DNA from: an uncultured Devosia sp.
GTDB taxonomy: Bacteria > Pseudomonadota > Alphaproteobacteria > Rhizobiales > Devosiaceae
Length of the DNA: 64,000 nucleotides
Assembly: GCF_963517015.1 (NCBI RefSeq)
Contig: NZ_CAUQDV010000001.1
Coordinates: 1,866,001-1,930,000, forward strand
Direction of reading: 5' to 3'
Positions within the stretch are counted from its first letter, which is position 1. Every line of letters starts with the position of its first letter. The notes under the pieces were generated by a model. It did not search any database, was not told where the DNA came from, and worked only from the letters and a program-made list of their open reading frames with translations. Positions 47,788 to 56,676 of this stretch are shown here, one piece after another. Made by a program: the position numbers and the translations under genes.

Positions 47788-48231
47788 TCAATCGTCTTTT
47801 GCGACAAGGCGTGGCGCGCCGGGTTTGAGCCACAGGGCCATGCCGATGGATCGCGGTGTCACAGGTTCGAAGCCGTATTTGGCGTAGAGGTGCTGAGCGT
47901 CGCCGTCGGCGATGAGGCTGATATAGGCCGTCTCGGGGGCATGGGCGTGGATGTGGGCGACGAGCGCTGCCATGATGTCTTTGCCGAGGCCCTTGCCCTG
48001 ATGGGCGGGCTCGACGGCCATGTCGGTGATCTGGAAGGCGGTGCCGCCATCGCCGATGATGCGGCCCATGCCGACGGTCTCACTCTGATGCTGGATGGTG
48101 ACGGCGAACCAGGTGTTGGGGAGGCCCCGCTCGGCGGCTTCCCGGGTTTTTTCGCTGAGGCCGGAAACCTTGCGCAGGCGCAGGAAGTCATCGACCGAAG
48201 GGGTGCCGGGGACGAGGGTGTAGTCGCCCAT
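47788..48231 (-). CDS. GNAT N-acetyltransferase
   Basis: This 147-residue GNAT has ERGLPNTWFAVTIQHQSETV leading to ITDMAVEPAHQGKGLGKDIM (about 84-103), which carries the acetyl-CoA loop HQGKGLGK. The C-terminal block AYISLIADGDAQHLYAKYGF is typical. It is last in the rpe-purB operon and its start touches the hydrolase stop. Acetyl acceptor unknown. Confidence 0.87.
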   Translation of the reverse strand: MGDYTLVPGTPSVDDFLRLRKVSGLSEKTREAAERGLPNTWFAVTIQHQSETVGMGRIIGDGGTAFQITDMAVEPAHQGKGLGKDIMAALVAHIHAHAPETAYISLIADGDAQHLYAKYGFEPVTPRSIGMALWLKPGAPRLVAKDD

Positions 48232-48779
48232 CAGATGCGCTGCATCAGACGGGTGAACATCAGCAGGCCTTCGGGCCAGGGGCCGTGGCCGGAGTCGACA
48301 TTGATATGGCCCGCTTCGCCGGCCTGATGGAAGTCGGAGCCCCAGCAGGTCGCAAATTCGACGGCGCGGTCGAGCGTCACATAGGGGTCGTTGCTGGAGG
48401 CAACCAGCATGGACGGGAAGGGCAGCGGGTCGCGCGGGATGGGCCGGAAGACGTGGGTGGCTTCGGGCGCTTCCGGGCTCAGTTCAACATCGGTGGGGGC
48501 GACGAGGAAGGCGCCGCGCACATTGTTGGGCAGACGCGGCGCGGCGTGGGCGACGGCCGAGACCGAGGTCGAATGGGCAACCAGCACGACGGGGCGCGTG
48601 GTCAGGCGGCAGGCCTGATCGATGGTCGCGACCCAGTCGTCGGCATCGGGCTCCCACCATTCGGCCTGTTCGACAATGGCCGAGGTCTTCATCTTCTCGG
48701 CCCAACGGGTCTGCCAGTGGCCCGGCTTGATGCCGCCGAGGCCGGGCAGGATCAGGATATCGGCATCAGCGAGTTTCAT
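48231..48779 (-). CDS. RBBP9/YdeN-family alpha/beta hydrolase
   Basis: This 182-residue serine hydrolase of the RBBP9/YdeN family has ILPGLGGIKPGHWQTRW (about 10-26), nucleophile Ser70, Asp131 (SSNDPY) and His158 (AGHINVDSGHGPWPEG). The elbow reads VAHSTS instead of the usual G-H-S-x-G, though the serine stays. Overlaps both neighbours by a few bases, indicating tight coupling in the rpe-purB operon. Substrate unknown. Confidence 0.87.
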   Translation of the reverse strand: MKLADADILILPGLGGIKPGHWQTRWAEKMKTSAIVEQAEWWEPDADDWVATIDQACRLTTRPVVLVAHSTSVSAVAHAAPRLPNNVRGAFLVAPTDVELSPEAPEATHVFRPIPRDPLPFPSMLVASSNDPYVTLDRAVEFATCWGSDFHQAGEAGHINVDSGHGPWPEGLLMFTRLMQRI

Positions 48780-49189
48780 GTGCGATGGGTCCTGTCGCGG
48801 TAAAAGCCGGCCTGAGTCTGGGTGAGGCCGATCTTGCTGTAGAAGCCTTCGGCGCCGGGCAGGGCGAGGAGCACGATGGACACGCCAGGGCCGAGGATTT
48901 CGGCGGCCTTATCCATCAAGGTCTTGCCGATGCCCTGGCCCTGGCTGGTTTCCACCACGGCCATGTCGGCGCAGTAGCAGACCCAGTTCCAGTCGGTCAT
49001 GGCGCGGAAAAGGCCGATCAGGCGGCCGGTTTCGTCGCGTGCGGTGACGGTCAGGTTGGAATTGTCGAGCATGGCCTGGACGCGTTCGGTATTGCCGAGC
49101 GGCCGGGTCGGGCCGAGCTTGGACTGGCCGACGCAGGCGATATATTCCTCAGCGGTGAGGCCGGTTTCCTGGGCGCAGATCAAGCTCAT
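48776..49189 (-). CDS. GNAT N-acetyltransferase
   Basis: This 137-residue GNAT has the core DMAVVETSQGQGIGKTLMDK (about 75-94) with the CoA loop SQGQGIGK, followed by SIVLLALPGAEGFYSKIGLT. An N-terminal DUF-like stretch (ETGLTAEEYIACVGQSKLG) is shared with small alphaproteobacterial GNATs. The start overlaps purB's stop by 4 bases and its stop overlaps the hydrolase start by 4. Substrate unknown. Confidence 0.85.
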   Translation of the reverse strand: MSLICAQETGLTAEEYIACVGQSKLGPTRPLGNTERVQAMLDNSNLTVTARDETGRLIGLFRAMTDWNWVCYCADMAVVETSQGQGIGKTLMDKAAEILGPGVSIVLLALPGAEGFYSKIGLTQTQAGFYRDRTHRT

Positions 49190-50514
49190 CCGAAGACCCG
49201 CTTGAAGATCGTGTCGACATGCTTGAGGTGATAGGCGTCATCGAACATGGCGTCGATCTGTTCGTCGGAAAGGGTCACTTCCGGGTCGGCCTTGAGATTG
49301 GCGGCGAACTGGCCGGCGCGGTCGCCCTGCATGGCCCAGACCTTCATGGCATTGCGCTGCACGGCGGCATAGCTGTCTTCGCGGGAATAGCCGGCCTGGG
49401 TCAGGGCGAGCAGCATGCGCTGGGAATTGTGCAGGCCGCCGAGCAGGTCGAGGTTGTGGCGCATGTTTTCGGGATAGACGACCAGCTTGTCGATGACGCC
49501 GGTGAGGCGGGCAAGGGCAAAGTCGAGGGTGACGGTGGCGTCGGGGCCGATCATGCGTTCCACCGACGAATGCGAGATGTCGCGTTCGTGCCAGAGGGCG
49601 ACGTTTTCGAGCGCGGGGGTAACCATGCCGCGCACGAGACGCGCGAGGCCGGTGAGGTTTTCGGTCAGCACGGGATTGCGCTTGTGCGGCATGGCCGAAG
49701 AACCCTTCTGGCCGGGGGAGAAGAATTCCTCGGCTTCGAGCACTTCGGTGCGCTGCAGGTGGCGGATTTCGACGGCGACGCGCTCGATGGAGCTGGCGAC
49801 CACGCCGAGCGTGGCAAAGAACATGGCGTGGCGGTCGCGCGGGATGACCTGGGTCGAGACCGGCTCGATGGAAAGGCCGAGCTTTTCGGCGACATATTCT
49901 TCGACCTGCGGGTCGATATTGGCGAAGGAGCCGATGGCGCCGGAAATGGCGGCGGTGGCGATCTCGTCACGCGCTGACACAAGACGCGCGCGGTTGCGGC
50001 TGAATTCGGCATAGGCTTCGGCCAGCTTGACGCCGAAGGTGGTCGGCTCGGCATGGATGCCGTGCGAGCGGCCGATGGTGATGGTGTCCTTGTGCTCATG
50101 GGCACGGCGTTTCAGCGCTTCGAGCAGGGCATCGACATCGGCGATCAGCAGGTCAGCGGCGCGGGCGAGCTGGACGGAGAGCGTGGTGTCGAGAATGTCC
50201 GAGCTGGTCATGCCCTGGTGCACGAAACGCGCGTCGGGGCCGACGATTTCAGAAAGGTGGGTCAGGAAGGCGATGACGTCGTGCTTGGTGGTGCGCTCGA
50301 TCTCGTCGATGCGGGCGACGTCGAAGCCATAGTCACCCAGCTCGGCCTTGCGGGCGTTCATCACGTCCCAGATGTTCTGCGCGCTTTCCTTGGGCACGAC
50401 GCCCAGTTCGGCCAGCTTGGTGGTGGCGTGGGCCTCGATTTCGAACCAGATGGCGAAGCGGGTCTCGGCCGACCAGATGGAGACCATTTCGGGGCGGGAG
50501 TAACGCGGAATCAT
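49186..50514 (-). CDS. purB: Adenylosuccinate lyase
   Basis: PurB cleaves SAICAR and adenylosuccinate, releasing fumarate, in purine synthesis. The 442-residue product has the superfamily signature SSAMPHKRNPVLTENLTGLA (about 262-281), the catalytic-His block GRSHGIHAEPTTFG (about 136-149) and HQGMTSSDILDT. ATG at 50514. It follows rpe by 30 bases and is coupled to three small downstream genes. It is separate from the other pur genes. Confidence 0.98.
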   Translation of the reverse strand: MIPRYSRPEMVSIWSAETRFAIWFEIEAHATTKLAELGVVPKESAQNIWDVMNARKAELGDYGFDVARIDEIERTTKHDVIAFLTHLSEIVGPDARFVHQGMTSSDILDTTLSVQLARAADLLIADVDALLEALKRRAHEHKDTITIGRSHGIHAEPTTFGVKLAEAYAEFSRNRARLVSARDEIATAAISGAIGSFANIDPQVEEYVAEKLGLSIEPVSTQVIPRDRHAMFFATLGVVASSIERVAVEIRHLQRTEVLEAEEFFSPGQKGSSAMPHKRNPVLTENLTGLARLVRGMVTPALENVALWHERDISHSSVERMIGPDATVTLDFALARLTGVIDKLVVYPENMRHNLDLLGGLHNSQRMLLALTQAGYSREDSYAAVQRNAMKVWAMQGDRAGQFAANLKADPEVTLSDEQIDAMFDDAYHLKHVDTIFKRVFG

Positions 50515-50544
50515 GGGTTTAGCTTCTCTGGTTCAGAAATTGAG

Positions 50545-51225
50545 TCAGGCGGTGATGCTGGTGGCCGCGCTGCGCAGGGCGGCGATGCGGCCGGCATAGG
50601 TGGTGGGGTCGTTGCCGGCATAGACGGACGAGCCGGCGACGAAGACATTAGCGCCGGCGCGGGCGATTTCACCGATATTGTCCACGGTGACGCCGCCATC
50701 GACCTCAAGGTCGATCGGACGATGGCCGATTAGCGCGTTGGCCTGGCGGACCTTGTCCATGGTGGCGGGGATGAAGGTCTGGCCACCAAAGCCGGGGTTG
50801 ATGGTCATCACCAGCAGCAGGTCGATGTCATCGAGGACATGTTCGACCATGGACAGGGGCGTGGCCGGGTTGATGGCGACACCGGCGCGCTTTCCCTCGG
50901 CCTTGATGGCCTGGAGCGAGCGGTGCAGATGCGGGCCGGCTTCGGCATGGACGGTGATGCTGTCGGCACCAGCCTTGGCGAAGGCGGCGATATAGGGATC
51001 GACGGGGGCGATCATCAGATGCACGTCGAAGGGCTTCTTCGTGTAGCCGCGGGCGGCGGCGACAACGGGCAGGCCGAAGCTGATATTGGGGACGAAATGG
51101 CCGTCCATGATGTCGACATGGATGTAGTCGGCGCCCGCTTCGTCGATGGCCGCGATCTCCGGGCCCAGCCGCGCGAAATCGGCCGAGAGAATGGAGGGGG
51201 CGACGCGGATGGGACGGGTGGACAT
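50545..51225 (-). CDS. rpe: Ribulose-phosphate 3-epimerase
   Basis: Rpe interconverts ribulose-5-phosphate and xylulose-5-phosphate in the pentose phosphate pathway. The 226-residue TIM barrel has [16 protein letters not shown] (about 10-25), the metal/catalytic [16 protein letters not shown] (about 36-51), [21 protein letters not shown] and the phosphate-binding [10 protein letters not shown]. It is first gene of the rpe-purB operon; 113 bases separate it from the divergent rightward gene region. Confidence 0.97.
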   Translation of the reverse strand: MSTRPIRVAPSILSADFARLGPEIAAIDEAGADYIHVDIMDGHFVPNISFGLPVVAAARGYTKKPFDVHLMIAPVDPYIAAFAKAGADSITVHAEAGPHLHRSLQAIKAEGKRAGVAINPATPLSMVEHVLDDIDLLLVMTINPGFGGQTFIPATMDKVRQANALIGHRPIDLEVDGGVTVDNIGEIARAGANVFVAGSSVYAGNDPTTYAGRIAALRSAATSITA

Positions 51226-51386
51226 GGAGCAGACACCTCAAGCCGAGCACTGCGGCTGCTATAGGGCGGGAGCGGACAGGGGGCAAGCCTTGGCGGGCAA
51301 GGTTCACAAAGCGGCGATGCGACCTTGCGCGCATTGCTTTGTCTTTGGGCCGGTATAGAACTGCGCCAACAAGGAGCGTCGGCCTC

Positions 51387-52130
51387 GTGGATTTTTCTCT
51401 GCCATTCCTGTTGACGGTATTCGGAGCAGGGGTGTTGAGCTTTCTCAGCCCCTGCGTGCTGCCGCTGGTGCCGCCCTATCTCACCTATATGAGCGGGGCG
51501 AGTTTCGACCAGCTGCGGGCCGAAGATGCCAAGGCAACCGTGCTGCAGCGCCGCGTGGCGGTGACGTCGCTGTTCTTTATTGCCGGGTTTGCGGTGGTGT
51601 TCATCGCGCTGGGCGCGACGGCAACGGCTTTCGGGCAGGCATTCCGGCAGGCGCTGCCGATTCTGACGCCGATTGCCGGCGTGCTGATCATTGCCATGGG
51701 CCTGCATTTCATCGGGGTCTATCGCATCGGGCTGCTCGACCGGCAGGTGCGGCACCAGGGGCCGGGGACGGCGAGCGGGCCATTGGGCGGATTTCTGCTC
51801 GGGCTAGCGTTTGCGATCGGCTGGACGCCCTGCATCGGGCCGGTGCTGGCATCCGTGCTGTCGGTGGCGGCCAGCCGCAACACGGCGCTTGAGGGCGCGA
51901 GCCTCTTGGCGCTCTATTCGCTGGGGCTGGGCGTGCCGTTCTTCCTGGCCGGGGTCGCCATCGGGCCGTTCCTGACGTTTTTCCAGGCGTTCAAGAAGCA
52001 TCTCCATACCGTCGAGCGGATCATGGGCGTGCTGCTGGTGGTGACCGGCGTGCTGTTCCTGACCGGCAACTTCACCCGGCTATCCTATTGGTTTCTTGAA
52101 ACCTTCCCGGTTCTGGCAAACTTTGGCTGA
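51387..52130 (+). CDS. ccdA: CcdA-like cytochrome c biogenesis thiol-transport protein
   Basis: CcdA moves electrons across the inner membrane to reduce periplasmic thiols for cytochrome c maturation. The 247-residue product has six helices and the two redox cysteines: Cys in LSFLSPCVLPLVPPYL (near residue 24) and in GWTPCIGPVL (near 145). GTG at 51387 has AAGGAG 11 bases upstream, so the upstream ATG in frame is rejected. The neighbour downstream is a GNAT gene, with no ccm genes close by. Confidence 0.9.
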   Translation: MDFSLPFLLTVFGAGVLSFLSPCVLPLVPPYLTYMSGASFDQLRAEDAKATVLQRRVAVTSLFFIAGFAVVFIALGATATAFGQAFRQALPILTPIAGVLIIAMGLHFIGVYRIGLLDRQVRHQGPGTASGPLGGFLLGLAFAIGWTPCIGPVLASVLSVAASRNTALEGASLLALYSLGLGVPFFLAGVAIGPFLTFFQAFKKHLHTVERIMGVLLVVTGVLFLTGNFTRLSYWFLETFPVLANFG

Positions 52131-52232
52131 GCGGTAAGCAGAGCTTAACCGTGCGTCGTGGTTTTGACTTTTCGAGACTTTGCAAAGACGAATTTCAACT
52201 CTGATTTACCTTGGACTGGTCAGAGTAGGTTC

Positions 52233-53489
52233 ATGAGCGGGAACATACTTAGATTGCAGACGGCGGATACTGCCCTGAGCATGCTTGGCGGTAATCCGCT
52301 GGGCGCGCCGGCCGTTTCGCAGGGCAATGTTGACGTGTTGGTGACGAGCCGGATCGAGGATGTCGAGGTCGCCTGGCGGCTATTGACGGCCAAGTCGATC
52401 GAGTCGCCCGGCCAGAGCTATGATTTCATCCGGCTGTGGGTGGCTGACCGCAAGGTGCCCGAGAGCGAGCAGCGCTATGTGGTGGGCAGTGTCGATGGGC
52501 ATCCGGTGGCCCTGCTGCCGCTGCATCGCAAGCGCGTTTATGGACTGCCGCTCTATACCTGGTTTCCCGGTGCCAATGCCGGCTGTTACGCGCCGGTGGC
52601 CGATTATGACCGGTTGGCGGCGCTTGGGCCGGAGGGGCGCAAGGCACTGTGGCGTGCGATGACCGGCAAGCTGGGCGGGGCAGACCTGGTCTATCTGCGG
52701 TCGATTCCTTCCCAAGTCGGTGGCTATCCCGGTTTGTTCAACGAGCTGGGCGCGACGCTGGCCGTCGAGACGGTCTATCGTTCGGAATATGCAAGCTGGG
52801 AAGAATGCGACCGGCTGCAGCGCAGCAAGTCGCGGCGCAAGCATGACCGGCAGCAGGGCGAGCGGCTCGAGGCGATGGGCGCGGTGTCGTTCAGCGAATT
52901 GCGTAATGGCGATGAAACCGATTGCGCCGTCGAGATCATGTTCAAGCAGCGCACGGCGCGGTTCCGGGCGATGGGCATTCGCGATGCCTTCGTGGAAGAC
53001 CGGCTGGTAGATTTCTACCACGCGGCGGCACGGGTCGGTTCGGGCGTGGATGTGCGGCTGCATGTGCTGCGGCTTAACGGCAATATCGTCGCGGTGCGCT
53101 ATAATGTGGTGCACAACGACCGGATGTTCTGCCTGATTTCGTCGATGAGCGACGATCCGGCGATTCAGAACGGGTCGCCCGGCAAACAGTGCCTGCTGCG
53201 GGTGATGCAGAGCGTGTTCGACGAGGGCATTGCCGTCTTCGACATGGGTAGCGGCTTTACCGATGAAAAGCGGCACTGGTGCAATGTGCAGATCGGCATG
53301 AACCAGCACTATGTCGGGCTGACGCCGCAGGGTGCGCTGATCGTCAAGGCGCATCAGAATTTCCAGCGCCTGCGGGCAAGGCTCAAGGCCAATCCTCAGG
53401 TCAAGGCAATGGCGCGCCAGATTCAGCTGGGCCTTGATCGGCTCAAGGGCAATCGCGGCGAAGCGGCACCCGCAGAAAAATCAGATTAG
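52233..53489 (+). CDS. CelD/BcsL-like GNAT (Acetyltransf_6) protein
   Basis: This 418-residue two-domain GNAT resembles CelD/BcsL-type acyltransferases linked to polysaccharide production in Rhizobiales. [20 protein letters not shown] starts the first half (about 42-61), [15 protein letters not shown] is a typical linker, and ALEIMFKQ-like [18 protein letters not shown] and [20 protein letters not shown] form the C-terminal half. Start is set at ATG 52233 ([10 protein letters not shown]), with weak AGTAGG; an upstream TTG or ATG could add 25 residues. Its stop overlaps the convergent radC end. Confidence 0.75.
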   Translation: MSGNILRLQTADTALSMLGGNPLGAPAVSQGNVDVLVTSRIEDVEVAWRLLTAKSIESPGQSYDFIRLWVADRKVPESEQRYVVGSVDGHPVALLPLHRKRVYGLPLYTWFPGANAGCYAPVADYDRLAALGPEGRKALWRAMTGKLGGADLVYLRSIPSQVGGYPGLFNELGATLAVETVYRSEYASWEECDRLQRSKSRRKHDRQQGERLEAMGAVSFSELRNGDETDCAVEIMFKQRTARFRAMGIRDAFVEDRLVDFYHAAARVGSGVDVRLHVLRLNGNIVAVRYNVVHNDRMFCLISSMSDDPAIQNGSPGKQCLLRVMQSVFDEGIAVFDMGSGFTDEKRHWCNVQIGMNQHYVGLTPQGALIVKAHQNFQRLRARLKANPQVKAMARQIQLGLDRLKGNRGEAAPAEKSD

Positions 53490-54254
53490 CTTGAGGCCAC
53501 GCAGCGAGGCGTGGCCAGCTTTGCCGACGATGAGGTGATCGTGCAGCACGATGCCCAGCGGCTTGGCTATGTCGGCGATCTCGCGCGTCATGCGGATATC
53601 GGCGGATGAGGGGGCAGGATCACCCGAGGGATGATTGTGCACCAGGATCAGTGCGGTGGCCGAGAGTTCGAGGCTGCGCTTGATGACTTCGCGCGGATAG
53701 ACCGGGGTGTGGTCGACGGTGCCGGTTTGCTGCACTTCGTCGGCAATCAGGCGGTTCTTCTTGTCGAGAAAGAGAATGCGGAACTGCTCGATGGATTCGT
53801 AGGCCATCTGGCTGCGGCAATAGTCGATCAATTCCTGCCACGAGCCGAGGATGGGCTGTTCGTGGTCGATACGATCGCGGCCGAAACGGGCGGCGACGGC
53901 CTGGATCACCTTCAGTGAGGCGATGGTGGTGGGGCCGAGGCCCCTGACCTGAGCCAGTCGCGCCTCGCTTGCCGCGAAGACACCCGAGAACGAACCGAAT
54001 TCCTTGAGCAGAGTCTTGGCGAGGGGTTTGGTGTCGCGCTGCGGGATGACCATGTGCAGCAGCATTTCGAGCAGTTCATAGTCCTCGAAAGCATCACCAC
54101 CGAGCTTGAGGAACTTTTCACGCAGGCGCTGGCGGTGGCCGACATGGCCGGGCGTTTCGGTCGCAGGCTTTGCCGGCTGGAACTGAATTTGATCGGCTCC
54201 GGCATCACTGCCGATGAAGAAGGGCGCTTCTTCGAGCCGATCATTGGCCATCAT
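53481..54254 (-). CDS. radC: RadC-family JAB-domain protein
   Basis: This 257-residue RadC has a helix-hairpin-helix region (about 105-130, [20 protein letters not shown]) and a JAMM metalloprotease-like domain with [14 protein letters not shown] (about 208-221) and upstream ALILV. Despite the name, a DNA-repair role is not well supported in the family. The start overlaps the map stop by 4 bases (ATGA), a common RadC-map arrangement in Alphaproteobacteria. It is last in that operon. Confidence 0.93.
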   Translation of the reverse strand: MMANDRLEEAPFFIGSDAGADQIQFQPAKPATETPGHVGHRQRLREKFLKLGGDAFEDYELLEMLLHMVIPQRDTKPLAKTLLKEFGSFSGVFAASEARLAQVRGLGPTTIASLKVIQAVAARFGRDRIDHEQPILGSWQELIDYCRSQMAYESIEQFRILFLDKKNRLIADEVQQTGTVDHTPVYPREVIKRSLELSATALILVHNHPSGDPAPSSADIRMTREIADIAKPLGIVLHDHLIVGKAGHASLRGLKLI

Positions 54255-55084
54255 GCGGCTCGCACGGCCAGGGGATTGAACAGGCCCCCGGGCGAAAGAG
54301 TGAAGATCTCGTGCCCCGTTTCGGTGATGCCGATGGAATGTTCGGCCTGGCTCGACAGCGTGCGGTCGCGAGTGACGGCGGTCCAGCCGTCGGAAAGGAT
54401 TTTCACATGCGGACGGCCGAGGTTGATCATGGGCTCGATGGTGAAGATCATGCCGGGCTTGATCGGCACACCCATGCCCGGCGTGCCGAAGTGGAGGATA
54501 TTGGGCTCGTCGTGGAAATTCTTGCCAACGCCGTGGCCGACGAAGTCGCGTACCACGCTCATGCGTTCGCCTTCGGCCACGGCCTGAATGGCGGCGCCGA
54601 TGTCGCCGGTGGTGTTGCCGGGCTTGGCCATGGCAAGACCGGCTTCGAGGCTGGCATAGGTGACTTCGATCAGGCGCTCGGCCTTTCGCGAAATCTCGCC
54701 GACCGGATACATGCGGCTGCTGTCGCCATGCCAGCCATCGACGACATAGGTCAGGTCGATATTGACGATGTCGCCCTCGCGCAGGGGGCGCTCGTCGGGA
54801 ATGCCGTGGCAGACGACGTGATTGATCGAGGTGCAGAGGGAGTGGCGATAACCCTTGTAGAAGATTGTCGCCGGTGCTGCGCCATGGTCCATGCCGAATT
54901 CATAGGCGATCTGGTCGAGCTTGGCGGTGGGTACGCCGGCTTCGACAAATTCGGTGAGGATATCCAGAGCCTGCGCCGTCAAGGCCCCGGCCTTGCGCAT
55001 GCCGTCGAAGCCTTCGCTGCCATGCAGAGGAATGACGCCCGGCGTGCGGCGGGATTTGGCAGTGGCATCGACGAAGGTGATCAT
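54251..55084 (-). CDS. map: Type I methionine aminopeptidase
   Basis: Map removes the initiator methionine from new proteins. The 277-residue product has the five metal ligands: Asp pair in [17 protein letters not shown], His in [11 protein letters not shown], and Glu in TIEPM and QAEHSI. ATG at 55084 ([10 protein letters not shown]) has GGAG upstream; the longer upstream frame is non-homologous. It is followed by the overlapping radC gene. Divergent from a CinA-like gene. Confidence 0.96.
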   Translation of the reverse strand: MITFVDATAKSRRTPGVIPLHGSEGFDGMRKAGALTAQALDILTEFVEAGVPTAKLDQIAYEFGMDHGAAPATIFYKGYRHSLCTSINHVVCHGIPDERPLREGDIVNIDLTYVVDGWHGDSSRMYPVGEISRKAERLIEVTYASLEAGLAMAKPGNTTGDIGAAIQAVAEGERMSVVRDFVGHGVGKNFHDEPNILHFGTPGMGVPIKPGMIFTIEPMINLGRPHVKILSDGWTAVTRDRTLSSQAEHSIGITETGHEIFTLSPGGLFNPLAVRAA

Positions 55085-55208
55085 AAGGGACTCCGATTGT
55101 GGAGGCAAAATAATCGCTTGGACGCTGGAAGGAAAGGGTGGTGCGCTTGCTTGACGCGGCAATTGCAGAGGGGCATTTCTGGTGGACAGCAAGCCCCAGG
55201 AAAATTCC

Positions 55209-55979
55209 ATGTCCGCAGACGCCATTACCGCCGCTCTCATCGTGATCGGCGACGAAATTCTTTCGGGCCGCACCAAGGACGTCAATATCGGCGCGACGGC
55301 CGAATTCTGCACGGAGCTGGGCATCGATCTCAAGGAAGTGCGGGTCGTGAGCGACGAAACCGACGAGATTGTCGATGCGGTCAATGCGCTGCGGGCGCGC
55401 TATACCTATGTGTTCACCACAGGCGGCATCGGTCCGACGCATGACGATATCACCGCCGACGCCGTGGCCAAGGCGTTCGGTGTGGCGCTGCCGATCAATG
55501 CCGAGGCGCGGGCGATGCTGGAAACGCGGTGGAAGCAGACCGGCACCGAGGTCAACGAGGCGCGGCTGCGCATGGCGCGGATTCCGGAAGGGGCGTCGTT
55601 GATCGTCAATTCCGTCAGTGCGGCACCGGGCTTCCGCATCGGCAATGTGCATGTGATGGCTGGCGTGCCGGTGATCATGCGGGCCATGCTCGAAGCCATC
55701 CTTCCCACGCTCAAGGCCGGCAAGAAGGTGCTGTCGGTGACGATCAAGGCGGCGGTGGGCGAGGGGACCGTCGGTGGTCCGCTGGGCGAATTGCAGGCTC
55801 AGTATCCGGACGTGAAGATGGGCAGCTATCCGCAGATGGGCAATGACCGTGTGTCGACCGAACTGGTGTTGCGCTCGTCCGATCCGGCGCGGCTGGAAGA
55901 GGCGGCGGGCAAGGTACGCGAGATGGTGGCCGAAGCCCATCGCAAGGCCGGCGTGTCCATGCCGGATGAGGCCTACTGA
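55209..55979 (+). CDS. CinA-like molybdopterin-binding domain protein
   Basis: This 256-residue protein matches the N-terminal (MoCF/MPT-binding) part of CinA. IVIGDEILSGRTKDVNIG (about 10-27), TTGGIGPTHDDITADAVAKA (about 70-89) and AGVPVIMRAMLEAILP are diagnostic. It lacks the C-terminal PncC nicotinamide deamidase domain, so its role differs from full CinA; stand-alone versions are common in Alphaproteobacteria. AGGA precedes the ATG at 55209; a GTG upstream would overlap map's leader. Confidence 0.88.
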   Translation: MSADAITAALIVIGDEILSGRTKDVNIGATAEFCTELGIDLKEVRVVSDETDEIVDAVNALRARYTYVFTTGGIGPTHDDITADAVAKAFGVALPINAEARAMLETRWKQTGTEVNEARLRMARIPEGASLIVNSVSAAPGFRIGNVHVMAGVPVIMRAMLEAILPTLKAGKKVLSVTIKAAVGEGTVGGPLGELQAQYPDVKMGSYPQMGNDRVSTELVLRSSDPARLEEAAGKVREMVAEAHRKAGVSMPDEAY

Positions 55980-56098
55980 TTTTTGCCGTAACTGCTGGGC
56001 AAAATTGCGCTTGATGATTGGCTCGGTGACTTGGTTTTGCTAAGCACGGTCCCTTCCATCCATTGGGCGGCGCAGTGCCGGGCGCAGGAGACAGTATT

Positions 56099-56596
56099 TT
56101 GAGCAATCCCAACCAGAAGTCCTTCCCGGTTACCTGGGACCAGTTCCACCGTGACAGCCGCGCGCTGGCATGGCGCCTCGCCGGCATGGGAACGTTCGAC
56201 GCCGTGGTGGCGATCGCCCGTGGAGGCCTGGTGCCCGCAGCCATCGTGGCGCGCGAACTCAATATCCGTACGGTCGAGACTGTTGCGGTCAAGAGCTACG
56301 ACCACCAGAACCAGGCCGGTATCCAGGTGCTGAAGCCGATCAGCCAGCCGATCCTCGACCTTGCCAAGAATGGTGGCAAGATCCTGATCGTCGACGATCT
56401 GGTCGATACCGGATCGACCGCCCGCGTGGTGCGCGAAATGCTGCCCGGCGCGCATTTTGCGACAGTGTACGCAAAGCCCAAGGGGCGTGACCTCGTCGAT
56501 ACATTCATCACCGAAGTCAGCCAGGACACCTGGATTTTCTTCCCGTGGGACCTCGATGTCGCCTATGTGGCGCCGATCTCGGGCGGCACGGACTAA
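56099..56596 (+). CDS. gpt: Xanthine phosphoribosyltransferase
   Basis: Gpt salvages xanthine and guanine with PRPP. The 165-residue product has the PRPP motif [14 protein letters not shown] (about 92-105), the N-terminal [20 protein letters not shown] region, and a C-terminal WIFFPWD. Start is TTG at 56099 ([11 protein letters not shown]) with AGGAG 10 bases upstream; no ATG fits. It is monocistronic with a strong terminator. Confidence 0.94.
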   Translation: MSNPNQKSFPVTWDQFHRDSRALAWRLAGMGTFDAVVAIARGGLVPAAIVARELNIRTVETVAVKSYDHQNQAGIQVLKPISQPILDLAKNGGKILIVDDLVDTGSTARVVREMLPGAHFATVYAKPKGRDLVDTFITEVSQDTWIFFPWDLDVAYVAPISGGTD

Positions 56597-56615
56597 GACG
56601 CACAAGCCGAATAAA

Positions 56616-56650
56616 ACAAACCCCGAGGCGTTGCCCCGGGGTTTTTGTTT
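56616..56650 (+). terminator. gpt terminator
   Basis: AAACCCCG on the left pairs with CGGGGTTT on the right, with an inner GGC/GCC extension, followed by TTGTTT. It begins 20 bases after the gpt stop. Confidence 0.85.
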
Positions 56651-56676
56651 GGATCAGGGGTATGCGGCAGTTGGTA

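Noticed and set aside
47676..47790. SAM riboswitch in the metY leader
   Set aside because: The leader lacks the conserved SAM-II or SAM-I core blocks; only a short palindrome is present.
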